64,000 nucleotides of DNA. It comes from an uncultured Prevotella sp. (GTDB taxonomy: Bacteria; Bacteroidota; Bacteroidia; Bacteroidales; Bacteroidaceae). The stretch spans positions 1 to 64,000 of the forward strand of contig UQKO01000001.1 of NCBI GenBank assembly GCA_900541575.1, read 5' to 3'. Shown in pieces: positions 35,784-43,495 of this stretch. Position 1 is the first letter of the stretch; every line of letters starts with the position of its first letter. The position numbers and the translations under genes are program-made. A model generated the notes under the pieces. That model was given only the letters and a program-made list of their open reading frames with translations, did not search any database and was not told where the DNA came from.

Positions 35784-36194
35784 ATGAACGATTGGAAAGA
35801 CGCGCTCAGCGCATTAGCAGGCTACACTCCCGAAAAGAAAGAAGAATCCAAAGAAGAAAAGGGCGTTTCACTCAAAAAGAATAAAGGTGGCATGGTCTAT
35901 TCCACCAATCCCAACTTTGCATACACTGATGACGAGACAATTATCCAAACCTTGCCCAAGAATCAGCAAAAGCTCCGTTTGAGCATGGAACGAGCAGGAA
36001 GAGGAGGTAAGACGGTCACCTTAGTACGTGGTTTCATCGGGGCAGACTCTGACTTGAAGAATCTCTGCAAATTACTCAAGCTGAAGTGTGGCGTTGGTGG
36101 GGCTACTAAAGAGGGTGAAATTATCATTCAAGGAGACCATCGCCCCAAACTTTTGGAAATTCTCAAGAAAGAAGGATATACGCAGACAAAATAA
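35784..36194 (+). CDS. SUI1/eIF1-like translation factor
   Basis: A 136-residue protein with a C-terminal SUI1 domain (about 62-134): RAGRGGKTVTLVRGFIG, LKLKCGVGGATKEGEIIIQG and HRPKLLEILKKEGY. The core GKTVT-(x)n-GCGGT-like pattern is that of YciH/eIF1 proteins that bind the small ribosomal subunit. The N-terminal ~60 residues are Lys/Glu-rich (YTPEKKEESKEEKGVSLKKN) and probably disordered. YciH-type factors in bacteria influence start-site fidelity; that is notable in a lineage that uses few Shine-Dalgarno sites. The role here is inferred. Confidence 0.9.
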   Translation: MNDWKDALSALAGYTPEKKEESKEEKGVSLKKNKGGMVYSTNPNFAYTDDETIIQTLPKNQQKLRLSMERAGRGGKTVTLVRGFIGADSDLKNLCKLLKLKCGVGGATKEGEIIIQGDHRPKLLEILKKEGYTQTK

Positions 36195-36198
36195 GCAT

Positions 36199-36206
36199 TA
36201 ACTTTG
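36199..36206 (+). promoter_or_regulatory. menG -7 box
   Basis: TAACTTTG, starting 5 nt after the SUI1-like stop and ending 8 nt before the menG ATG. It implies a nearly leaderless menG transcript. Confidence 0.6.
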
Positions 36207-36214
36207 CCACCGAT

Positions 36215-36952
36215 ATGACCTATAAACAAGAAAATATAAAGCCATACAATAGCGACGAAAACAAGGGAAAGCAAGTAGAACGAATGTTTGACAGCATAGC
36301 TCATTCCTATGATTTGCTCAACCATGCGCTTTCGTTCGGTATAGATAAAAAGTGGAGGAAGGCTGCCATAGACTCCCTCCGACCATACCATCCCCAACAG
36401 ATACTCGATGTTGCAACAGGAACGGGAGATTTTGCAATTCTTGCCGCTAGAGAACTATCCCCAAAAAAGCTTTTAGGAGTTGACCTCTCTGAGGGAATGA
36501 TGAATGTGGGAAAAGAGAAAGTAAAGGAAGCACAACTGGACGCGACCATACAATTCCAAAAGGAAGACTGTATGAACCTCAGCCTGCCATCCGATACTTT
36601 CGATGCTGTAATGGTGGCATATGGCATAAGAAACTTTGAAGACCTCGACAAAGGACTCAAAGAAATGAATCGCGTGATGCGCTCAGGTGGTCGACTCGTT
36701 ATCATAGAACTGACGTCGCCCAACCGATTCCCTATGAAGCAACTATTCTGGCTTTACTCTCACGTGTTCATGCCCACATTCGGCAAGCTAATTTCTCGAG
36801 ATAATAAAGCTTACGCCTACTTACCAGCCACAATGGAGGCATTTCCACAAGGTGAGATAATGAAAGAAATCCTACAAAAGGCAGGATTTAAAGACGTTAG
36901 TTTCAAGCGTTTTACATTCGGACTTAGCACACTCTACACAGCAAGCAAATAG
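36215..36952 (+). CDS. menG: Demethylmenaquinone methyltransferase
   Basis: The SAM-dependent C-methyltransferase (UbiE/MenG) that makes menaquinone from demethylmenaquinone. The 245-residue protein has MFDSIAHSYDLLNHALSFG, the UbiE signature, then motif I LDVATGTGDFAILA, VDLSEGMMNVGKEK, and DAVMVAYGIRNFEDLDKGL. The C-terminal half has GGRLVIIELTSPNRFP. Bacteroidales respire with menaquinone, so I use menG rather than ubiE. fmt follows 62 bp downstream. Confidence 0.94.
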   Translation: MTYKQENIKPYNSDENKGKQVERMFDSIAHSYDLLNHALSFGIDKKWRKAAIDSLRPYHPQQILDVATGTGDFAILAARELSPKKLLGVDLSEGMMNVGKEKVKEAQLDATIQFQKEDCMNLSLPSDTFDAVMVAYGIRNFEDLDKGLKEMNRVMRSGGRLVIIELTSPNRFPMKQLFWLYSHVFMPTFGKLISRDNKAYAYLPATMEAFPQGEIMKEILQKAGFKDVSFKRFTFGLSTLYTASK

Positions 36953-37014
36953 CTATATGGCTAAAGCGTGTCATGAATCTTGCTAAATTCCATCACGTAT
37001 TCAAAACAATAATT

Positions 37015-37983
37015 ATGACAAAAGAAGAACTCCGCATCGTATATATGGGAACCCCCGACTTTGCTGTAGAGCCTTTGCAAAAACTCTATGAAGGTGGCTA
37101 CAACATCGTGGGAGTCATCACTATGCCAGACAAACCCATCGGTCGCCATCAAAATGAACTTTCAGCATCACCCGTCAAGAAGTATGCTGTAGAGCACGAC
37201 CTTCGTGTGCTGCAACCAGTCAAACTGAAAGATCCCGAATTCGTAGAGGAACTTCGTTCTCTTCAAGCCGACCTACAGATAGTCGTGGCCTTTCGCATGC
37301 TTCCCGAAATTGTCTGGAATATGCCCAGATTGGGCACATTCAATCTTCATGCAGCCCTTCTTCCCCAATATCGTGGAGCAGCTCCCATCAATTGGGCCAT
37401 CATCAATGGCGATACAGAAACAGGCATCACGACATTCTTCCTCGATCATGACATTGATACAGGAAGTGTGATTCAGCGTGTTCCCGTACCCATCCTCGAC
37501 ACGGACAATGTAGAGGATGTACATGATAAACTAATGCACTTGGGCGGAGATCTCGTAATAGAAACCGTCGACAATATCATAGCAGGCACAGTCAAGCCCA
37601 TTCCGCAATCTGAAATTCATACCGAAGGCCCCCTACGCCCTGCACCCAAGATATTCAAAGAGACATGCCGCATAGATTGGAACAAAAGCGTAAAGGAAAC
37701 TTACGATTTCATACGCGGCCTATCGCCCTACCCTGCCTCTTGGACAGAGTTGGAACACGATGGCAAGACCTCTGTTATGAAGATTTATGCAAGTCAGAAA
37801 GAATTTTGCCAAATCAATGAACCCATAGGGACTATCTTGACTGACGGCAAGAACTATTTGAAAGTAGCACAAAAGGATGGTTATCAAAATCTCATAACCA
37901 TTCAACTTGCAGGAAAGAAACGCATGCAAGTGACCGACTTCCTTCGCGGCTTCCATCCGCAAGGCAGTGTACGAGTAAAATAG
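37015..37983 (+). CDS. fmt: Methionyl-tRNA formyltransferase
   Basis: Formylates initiator Met-tRNA. With ATG 37015 the protein is 322 residues, the normal size. The N-terminal domain has RIVYMGTPDFAVEPLQKL, and the catalytic triad region FNLHAALLPQYRGAAPINWAI contains the expected Asn, His and, further on, Asp in DTGSVIQR (here DHDIDTGSV). The C-terminal OB domain contains PAPKIFKETCRIDW and GFHPQGSVRVK. An earlier in-frame ATG at 36973 would add 14 residues of no family likeness. Confidence 0.95.
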   Translation: MTKEELRIVYMGTPDFAVEPLQKLYEGGYNIVGVITMPDKPIGRHQNELSASPVKKYAVEHDLRVLQPVKLKDPEFVEELRSLQADLQIVVAFRMLPEIVWNMPRLGTFNLHAALLPQYRGAAPINWAIINGDTETGITTFFLDHDIDTGSVIQRVPVPILDTDNVEDVHDKLMHLGGDLVIETVDNIIAGTVKPIPQSEIHTEGPLRPAPKIFKETCRIDWNKSVKETYDFIRGLSPYPASWTELEHDGKTSVMKIYASQKEFCQINEPIGTILTDGKNYLKVAQKDGYQNLITIQLAGKKRMQVTDFLRGFHPQGSVRVK

Positions 37984-38024
37984 GGCAAATAAAGCATTTC
38001 TGCAAGTAAAAAACACGTTTTCCG

Positions 38025-38056
38025 TTTGCACCTTCATAAAAGAAAACGTAACTTTG
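38025..38056 (+). promoter_or_regulatory. Strong promoter of the NifU-like/GGGtGRT operon
   Basis: TTTG (38025-38028) and TAACTTTG (38049-38056) with a 20-nt spacer. The expected transcript start near 38062 leaves a leader of about 48 nt and rules out the in-frame start at 38026. Confidence 0.8.
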
Positions 38057-38109
38057 CAGCAAGTAACGACAAGAAAAGTATTCTATTTAAAAATACCAAA
38101 ATTCACAAC

Positions 38110-38811
38110 ATGGAATATTCACACGAAGTACAGAACATGTGTTGCGTAGCCAAAGGCCCCAACCATGGTCCCGCTCCTATCCCCGAAGAAGGTAAGTGGG
38201 TACAAGCAAAGGAAATCAAGGACATCTCAGGTCTTACTCATGGTGTAGGTTGGTGTGCTCCTCAACAGGGTGCTTGCAAGCTCACTTTGAACGTGAAAGA
38301 AGGCGTTATTGAAGAGTGCTTGGTTGAGACCATCGGTTGCTCAGGTATGACTCACTCAGCTGCTATGGCTAGCGAAATTCTTCCAGGCAAGACTATCCTC
38401 GAAGCTCTCAATACCGACCTCGTATGCGATGCCATCAACACTGCAATGCGCGAACTCTTCCTTCAGATTGTATATGGTCGTACTCAGAGCGCTTTCTCAG
38501 AAGGCGGTCTTGTAGTAGGTGCTGGTCTTGAAGACCTTGGTAAGGGTCTTATCAGCCAGATGGGTACTCTCTATGGTACAAAGCTCAAGGGTACTCGTTA
38601 CCTCCAGCTCACCGAAGGCTACATTACTAAAATGTATCTCGACAAGGACGATCAGGTGATTGGTTACGAATTTGTTCACATGGGCAAGTTCATGGACGCT
38701 ATCAAGAAGGGCGTTGATGCCAATGAAGCTCTCAAGAGCGTGACTGGCCACTATGGTCGCACCACTGCTGAGCAGGGCGCAGTTAAATCTATTGACCCAC
38801 GTAAAGATTAA
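38110..38811 (+). CDS. NifU/IscU-like scaffold-family protein
   Basis: A 233-residue protein whose first half resembles the IscU/NifU N-terminal scaffold: GWCAPQQGACKLTLNVKEG aligns with the first Cys region and VETIGCSGMTHSAAM with the second. Cysteines 49, 56, 70 and 77 are candidates for cluster binding, and CC at 11-12 is extra. The C-terminal half (residues 130-233) is unlike IscU. Start ATG 38110 follows the strong promoter. The next gene, of the GGGtGRT family, begins 14 bp later behind a canonical AGGAGG. The pair recurs in Bacteroidetes and some anaerobes; as far as I know its function is not established. Fe-S assembly or storage is inference. Confidence 0.8.
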   Translation: MEYSHEVQNMCCVAKGPNHGPAPIPEEGKWVQAKEIKDISGLTHGVGWCAPQQGACKLTLNVKEGVIEECLVETIGCSGMTHSAAMASEILPGKTILEALNTDLVCDAINTAMRELFLQIVYGRTQSAFSEGGLVVGAGLEDLGKGLISQMGTLYGTKLKGTRYLQLTEGYITKMYLDKDDQVIGYEFVHMGKFMDAIKKGVDANEALKSVTGHYGRTTAEQGAVKSIDPRKD

Positions 38812-38816
38812 GGAGG
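38810..38816 (+). promoter_or_regulatory. Canonical Shine-Dalgarno sequence
   Basis: AAGGAGG overlaps the stop of the NifU-like gene and lies 9 nt before ATG 38826. Such a perfect site is rare in Bacteroidetes genes and almost unique in this window. Confidence 0.85.
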
Positions 38817-38825
38817 AACACAAAA

Positions 38826-39845
38826 ATGATTAGAGAAGTTAAGTTTGAAAGCCAAGACCGTCGTATGAAGCAGATTCTTGCTGCTCTCAACAAGCACGGC
38901 ATCAAAGATATTGAAGAGGCTAACCAGATTTGCGAATCTTACGGCATTGATCCTTACATGGAGTGCGAGAGCACACAGATGATCTGCTTCGAGAACGCTA
39001 AATGGGCTTACGTAGTAGGTACTGCTATCGCATTAAAAGAAAAGGCAAAAGATGCTGTTGAAGCTGCCGAATACATTGGTGAAGGTTTGCAGGCTTTCTG
39101 CATCCCTGGTTCTGTAGCCGATGATCGTAAGGTAGGTATTGGCCATGGCCGCCTTGCAGCTCGTCTCCTTTCTCCTGAAACAAAGTGCTTCGCATTCCTT
39201 GCTGGTCACGAGAGTTTTGCTGCTGCTGAAGGTGCTATCAAAATTGCCCAAATGGCAAACCAAAGCCGTCCCGCTGATAAGCCCCTCCGTTGCATCCTCA
39301 ATGGTCTCGGTAAAGACGCTGCCATGATCATCAGCCGTATCAATGGTTTCACTTACGTACAGACTAAGTTCGACTACTACACTGGCGAGCTCAAGGTTGT
39401 AAAGGAAACTGCCTACAGCGATGGTCCTCGTGCCAAGGTAAACTGCTATGGTGCTGACGATGTTCGCGAAGGCGTTGCCATCATGTGGAAGGAAGATGTA
39501 GACGTTTCTATCACGGGTAACTCTACTAACCCCACTCGTTTCCAACACCCCGTAGCTGGTACTTATAAGAAGGAACGCGTACTCGCAGGTAAACCTTACT
39601 TCAGCGTAGCTTCTGGTGGTGGTACGGGTCGTACGCTTCACCCTGACAATATGGCTGCAGGTCCTGCTTCTTATGGTATGACTGACACTATGGGTCGTAT
39701 GCACTCTGACGCTCAGTTCGCAGGTTCTTCTTCAGTTCCCGCACACGTTGAGATGATGGGCTTCCTCGGTATTGGTAACAACCCCATGGTAGGTTGCTCA
39801 GTAGCTTGCGCAGTTAAGGCTGATCTCGCTCTCAACAAGAAGTAA
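38826..39845 (+). CDS. GGGtGRT-family protein, unknown function
   Basis: A 339-residue soluble protein. The name-giving motif SGGGTGRTLHPDN spans about residues 263-275, and the C-terminus has GNNPMVGCSVACAVKADLAL with two close cysteines. Other conserved-looking blocks are GIGHGRLAARLL, FLAGHESFAAAEGAIK and NGLGKDAAMIISRING. Its codon use is strongly biased (GGT, CGT, CTC), as in the gene before it, which suggests high expression. It forms one operon with the NifU-like gene and ends in a clear terminator. A phosphate- or nucleotide-binding Gly loop is possible, but no reaction is known to me. Confidence 0.85.
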   Translation: MIREVKFESQDRRMKQILAALNKHGIKDIEEANQICESYGIDPYMECESTQMICFENAKWAYVVGTAIALKEKAKDAVEAAEYIGEGLQAFCIPGSVADDRKVGIGHGRLAARLLSPETKCFAFLAGHESFAAAEGAIKIAQMANQSRPADKPLRCILNGLGKDAAMIISRINGFTYVQTKFDYYTGELKVVKETAYSDGPRAKVNCYGADDVREGVAIMWKEDVDVSITGNSTNPTRFQHPVAGTYKKERVLAGKPYFSVASGGGTGRTLHPDNMAAGPASYGMTDTMGRMHSDAQFAGSSSVPAHVEMMGFLGIGNNPMVGCSVACAVKADLALNKK

Positions 39846-39876
39846 TTATCTGATTGTCAGATATTTATATAGAATT

Positions 39877-39916
39877 ATCCTCCATAATACTTGTAGTGAT
39901 TATGGAGGATTTTTTG
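39877..39916 (+). terminator. Terminator of the NifU-like/GGGtGRT operon
   Basis: ATCCTCCATAAT (39877-39888) and ATTATGGAGGAT (39899-39910) form a perfect 12-bp stem followed by T5. Confidence 0.93.
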
Positions 39917-39956
39917 TGTTATATGCCTATTGGAACTTGGATTTTATAAGAGTAGG

Positions 39957-40207
39957 TTTAGGGGCAGCGGATATTTCAGATTGTATGATGAGGAAAGTGA
40001 CTTATATGCCGTCCATAGATGTACGTCTTGCCGTTCACGGATGCGCATTCTACCATTCACAGATCTTCTTCTTGCCGTCGTTCAACGCCCAGTGAACGAC
40101 AGAAAAGTCTTCAAGAAGAAACGGAACAACCTAGGTTTTAGCATGATAATGAAGAAGTTAGGAACACTCTGTTCGCTGTTTATGAAATACTCCGTTCACA
40201 AGGGAAG
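39957..40207 (+). repeat. Long dispersed structured repeat, copy C
   Basis: Begins GGGGCAGCGGATATTTCAGA (end-like core) and ends CGTTCACAAGGGAA. It aligns along its length with the inverted copy at 52979-53291: shared blocks include TACCATTCACAGAT (40051), GTCTTCAAG and AGAAACGGAA (40108-40125), GGTTTTAGCATGATAATGA (40134-40152). A stem GTCGTTCA/TGAACGAC (40077-40084, 40093-40100) has a compensated counterpart in the other copy. A 187-codon open frame crosses it but shows no protein features. Confidence 0.8.
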
Positions 40208-40626
40208 ATTTACGCCTGATTTTCCCCCTTATTTAACCCCGAAAATGAGCAGAGTATCAGAGAAAAACTCGCGTTATAAATATAATAGGCATCGCTTTGC
40301 AAGCATTCTTATTTGCTTCTCCCCCTCATCTGCTCTTTGCAAGAATCGTTTGCTTCTATTTACTCACCCTGATTTTGCCATCCGCAGATTTACTCTCTGC
40401 CATCTGCAAACCATCATTCATTGCTCTACCGGACGGCAGCGGCAGCTCTACCGGACGGCAGCGGTAGAGCCCAAAATGCTCATCGAGCAATGAAAAGGTC
40501 ACATTCGTCCCGTAGTACGAGGCAAAGCCAAGGCTAAAAGGTGGAATTCGGTGCAAAGATAGGAGTAGCCATTTGTGAGGGATATACTTTTATTTCCGAA
40601 AATCACTTCGCTTCAAAAAATCTTTA
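40208..40626. other. Rest of the gap before the TonB-type receptor
   Basis: No gene is supported. Besides the hairpin array at 40423-40470 it holds T/C-rich repeats such as TTTGCAAG and TTTGCTTCT. Confidence 0.5.
40423..40470. repeat. 22-bp hairpin units (array 2)
   Basis: Two 22-bp units at 40423 and 40445 with GCTCTACCGGACGGCAGCGG, closed by GAGC. The array is enclosed by perfect arms TCATTGCTC (40418-40426) and GAGCAATGA (40485-40493). Confidence 0.8.
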
Positions 40627-40634
40627 TACTTTTG
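40627..40634 (+). promoter_or_regulatory. Receptor gene -7 box
   Basis: TACTTTTG, 162 nt before the ATG. The long leader has no recognised riboswitch. Confidence 0.4.
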
Positions 40635-40796
40635 CATTCGGAATACAAAACAAAGCAAATAATCATAGTTTACTTTCATTTTGACGCAACTATTCCTGGC
40701 ATCTTGCACAATGTCAAAACAGCCCATCTGTAAGAAGGCGTAACTTCTAAAAAACGCAGATTCCTAGGCAATTTACAGATTTCAAAACAGAAAACT

Positions 40797-43124
40797 ATGA
40801 GAAAGTATTTTGAATTACTAATAATGTTCTTAGGGTTATGCCCAATGCTGATGGCACAGAACATTCAAGGGGTTGTGACAGACACAAAAGGTATGCCAAT
40901 TTCATTTGCCAATGTTGTGGAACTGTTACAAGCAGACTCTTCTTTCGTTAAAGGAACGGTTAGCAAGGAAGATGGTTCTTTCATGCTTGAAGGTGTAAAG
41001 AGTGGCAATGTCATTCGAGTTTCTCTCATCGGTTATGAAACACAATACATAAATTATACGGGGCAAACTACCGTCACCTTAAAACTTAAGGAAAGCACCG
41101 ATATGCTTGGCGAGGTTGTTGTCAAAAGTTCGTTGCCAAAGACCATACTGCGAGGAGAGGGAATGATAACAAATATAGAAGGCAGTGTATTGGAGAAAAC
41201 TTCCAATATGGAACAGTTGCTTTCACGCATTCCTAATGTGTCTGCCAAAGATGGACAAATAGAAGTGTTTGGTCGTGGCACACCTGTCATATTTATCAAT
41301 GGTCGGAAGATGCAAGACCAAATGGATTTGCAACGTTTGCAACCAAGCAACATAAAGAAAATTGAAGTAATCAACAACCCTGGTGCACGATATGATGCCA
41401 GTGTGAAGAGTGTCATACGCATTACCACAAAGAAGACGCAGGGCGAAGGCTTCAGCTTTGACAATAAAACTACGTTTTCGGTCAATGAAGAAAAACGTTT
41501 GAGCTCTTATGAGTCGTTCCAAGGAAATTATCGAAGAGGAGGATTGGATGTCAATGGGTTCTTGTATGGTGCATATGCTCACACTCCAGAAAACAAACAG
41601 GTGACGCAATATTCATACATCACAGATACTTGGCAGCAGAATATGAATGTCAATCAGGAATTCACGAACATCAACCCATACGCACGCTTGGGGGTAAGCT
41701 ATATGCTTGGTGAAGAAAGCAATTTGGGTGCCAGCTTCAGCTACAATCGTTTTGCAAAGGATAAGGGCGAAGGAACTCAGACGTTCAATATAATGCAGAA
41801 CAATGTACAGAAGGAATCGTCAATCGTTGATTATCTTAGTCCAGGTCAGTCATCGACTTATTCCGCCAATGCTTATTATGTTGGCAAGATTGGAGGACTG
41901 AATGTGGATTTCAATACAGACTATTATTGGTATGGCAAGAAGCAGTGGATGGACTTACACGAAACAGTGCTTGACGAATATCGCCAGGCAGAGACGGAAA
42001 AGTCAGATGTCTGCTCTTATCGCAACAATTGCAACTATTTGTTGGCATCCAAACTTGTCCTTAGTATTCCTTTGTTGAATGGCACTTTTTCGTTGGGCGG
42101 TGAATACAGTCATGTGAATCGAAGAAGTCACTACCAAGTGGAGCCGGAAGTGGTTGATAACGAGAAAGAAAAAGTCAAGGAGTCAACAACTTCTGCGTTC
42201 GTTGACTATAGCCGTAGATTCGGGCAACTGACGATGCAAGCAGGGCTTCGCTATGAATACATCAACTTTGACTATTATGACAATGAATTGTATATAGCAG
42301 AACAAAGCAAGACTTACGGCAATTGGTTTCCGTCTTTAGCTCTCTCGCTTCCTGTTGGCAAGACACAGATGCAACTGACGTATGCCACCGACATCTATCG
42401 TCCAAGCTATAACGAACTTAGAAGCGGTGTGCAGTATGACAACCAATACACCTACGAGTCGGGCAATCCATTCCTCGTTCCTTCAATTACGCACAATCTT
42501 ACCTACGGACTCTCTTGGAAATGGTTCAATCTACAACTGGTTTATTCGCATATCTCAGATGAAGTTTGTACGATGACGCAGACTTATCGTGACGATCCGA
42601 TGAAGTCACTCGCTCGCCCAGAGAACATCAATAGCTACAACTCTTTCCAAGCAGGACTGACGCTGAACCCAACCTTTGGCATTTGGCATCCAACATTGGA
42701 AACAATGCTTTATAAGCAATGGCTCAAGATGGATACGCATGTGGGCAATAAGCTTGACAATCCTGTGGCAGTTTTCCAACTTACCAATGCGTTTGACTTC
42801 AAGTTGCTGACGGCTTCATTTATAATGACCGCACAGACCGAAGGTAATATGGGTAACAAATGTATCCGCCAAGGCTATTTCAATACAGACCTGTCACTCT
42901 ACAAGTCGTTGCTCAAGAATCGCCTTACGTTGACACTTGACGTTTCAGATGTATTTGGAACGGGGAACCAACATCGCACATTCTATTCAGGTGCGCAAAG
43001 AACAATGTTATATGACCTAAATTCCACAAGTACCATTACCTTTAGCATCCGCTATCGCTTTAACGCAACGAACAGCAAGTATAAAGGAACTGGTGCAGGT
43101 CAATCTCAAAAGAACAGAATGTAA
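40797..43124 (+). CDS. TonB-dependent receptor-like outer-membrane beta-barrel protein
   Basis: A 775-residue outer-membrane protein. The signal peptide is residues 1-20 (ELLIMFLGLCPMLMAQ). A CarboxypepD_reg-like domain follows (IQGVVTDTKGMPISFANVVE, about 23-105), then a plug-like part with MEQLLSRIPNVSAKDGQIEV and IKKIEVINNPGARYDAS, and a large barrel to the end. This arrangement matches the Bacteroidetes outer-membrane beta-barrel family rather than SusC, as there is no SusD neighbour. In this lineage such genes are often beside C39 peptidase-ABC exporters, and just such a stub follows at 43228. The ligand is unknown. Confidence 0.88.
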   Translation: MRKYFELLIMFLGLCPMLMAQNIQGVVTDTKGMPISFANVVELLQADSSFVKGTVSKEDGSFMLEGVKSGNVIRVSLIGYETQYINYTGQTTVTLKLKESTDMLGEVVVKSSLPKTILRGEGMITNIEGSVLEKTSNMEQLLSRIPNVSAKDGQIEVFGRGTPVIFINGRKMQDQMDLQRLQPSNIKKIEVINNPGARYDASVKSVIRITTKKTQGEGFSFDNKTTFSVNEEKRLSSYESFQGNYRRGGLDVNGFLYGAYAHTPENKQVTQYSYITDTWQQNMNVNQEFTNINPYARLGVSYMLGEESNLGASFSYNRFAKDKGEGTQTFNIMQNNVQKESSIVDYLSPGQSSTYSANAYYVGKIGGLNVDFNTDYYWYGKKQWMDLHETVLDEYRQAETEKSDVCSYRNNCNYLLASKLVLSIPLLNGTFSLGGEYSHVNRRSHYQVEPEVVDNEKEKVKESTTSAFVDYSRRFGQLTMQAGLRYEYINFDYYDNELYIAEQSKTYGNWFPSLALSLPVGKTQMQLTYATDIYRPSYNELRSGVQYDNQYTYESGNPFLVPSITHNLTYGLSWKWFNLQLVYSHISDEVCTMTQTYRDDPMKSLARPENINSYNSFQAGLTLNPTFGIWHPTLETMLYKQWLKMDTHVGNKLDNPVAVFQLTNAFDFKLLTASFIMTAQTEGNMGNKCIRQGYFNTDLSLYKSLLKNRLTLTLDVSDVFGTGNQHRTFYSGAQRTMLYDLNSTSTITFSIRYRFNATNSKYKGTGAGQSQKNRM

Positions 43125-43227
43125 AGTCATAAAACTAAAGCTTCGGAAAAGAATAAAAATCAACTTGTTGCAAACAGGAAGTTTCTTAAAATGAAAACAT
43201 AGAAAGTCAATTTTTAATATAAATGAT

Positions 43228-43341
43228 ATGATTTTTCCTATGATACGTCAACATGACTCTATGCAATGTGGCATAGCCTGCTTGCAAATGATTTGCAAAT
43301 ATTTCTTATCACAATTATTTCTGCTACGTTATTTCCAATAA
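43228..43341 (+). pseudogene. Stub of a C39 peptidase-type ABC transporter
   Basis: ATG 43228 opens a 37-codon frame beginning MIFPMIRQHDSMQCGIACLQ and then MICKYF. This is the N-terminus of the C39 peptidase domain of bacteriocin/peptide exporters, whose catalytic Cys lies in (D/Q)CGxACL; here it is Cys14. After about 26 codons the likeness stops (no Gly after KYF and no further domain), and a stop comes at 43339. The rest of the ~730-codon gene is absent and unrelated sequence follows. It is too short for normal gene calling, so easily missed. The family call rests on 26 residues but the match to the motif is striking. Confidence 0.72.
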
Positions 43342-43490
43342 GTTTCCGAGGCTTTTGGCTGAACGCGAAATAATAGCGAATGCTTTGTTTTTACCAACGA
43401 TGTCATAAGCAAAGTCTTTCTTTATGCATCATACCTTTTATGAGGGCATACGCAAGTTGAGATACGGCAGCCCAACCAATGTTTTATCAA
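43324..43490 (-). pseudogene. Decayed reading frame with in-frame stops
   Basis: On the minus strand a frame reads KDIDKTLVGLPYLNLRMPS, a stop, KV, a second stop, then KKDFAYDIVGKNKAFAIISR and SAKSLGNLLEIT before a final stop at 43326-43324. The protein-like composition after two stops suggests a decayed coding sequence, possibly of a mobile element that interrupted the C39 gene. I cannot name a family. Confidence 0.35.
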
Positions 43491-43495
43491 TATCT

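Noticed and set aside
38026..38109. Longer N-terminus for the NifU-like protein
   Set aside because: The extra 28 codons start inside the promoter's -33 element and span the -7 box.
39930..40493. 187-codon open frame
   Set aside because: It runs through the structured repeat and the hairpin array, has no domain-like sequence, and the homologous copy at 52979-53291 is not open in the same way.
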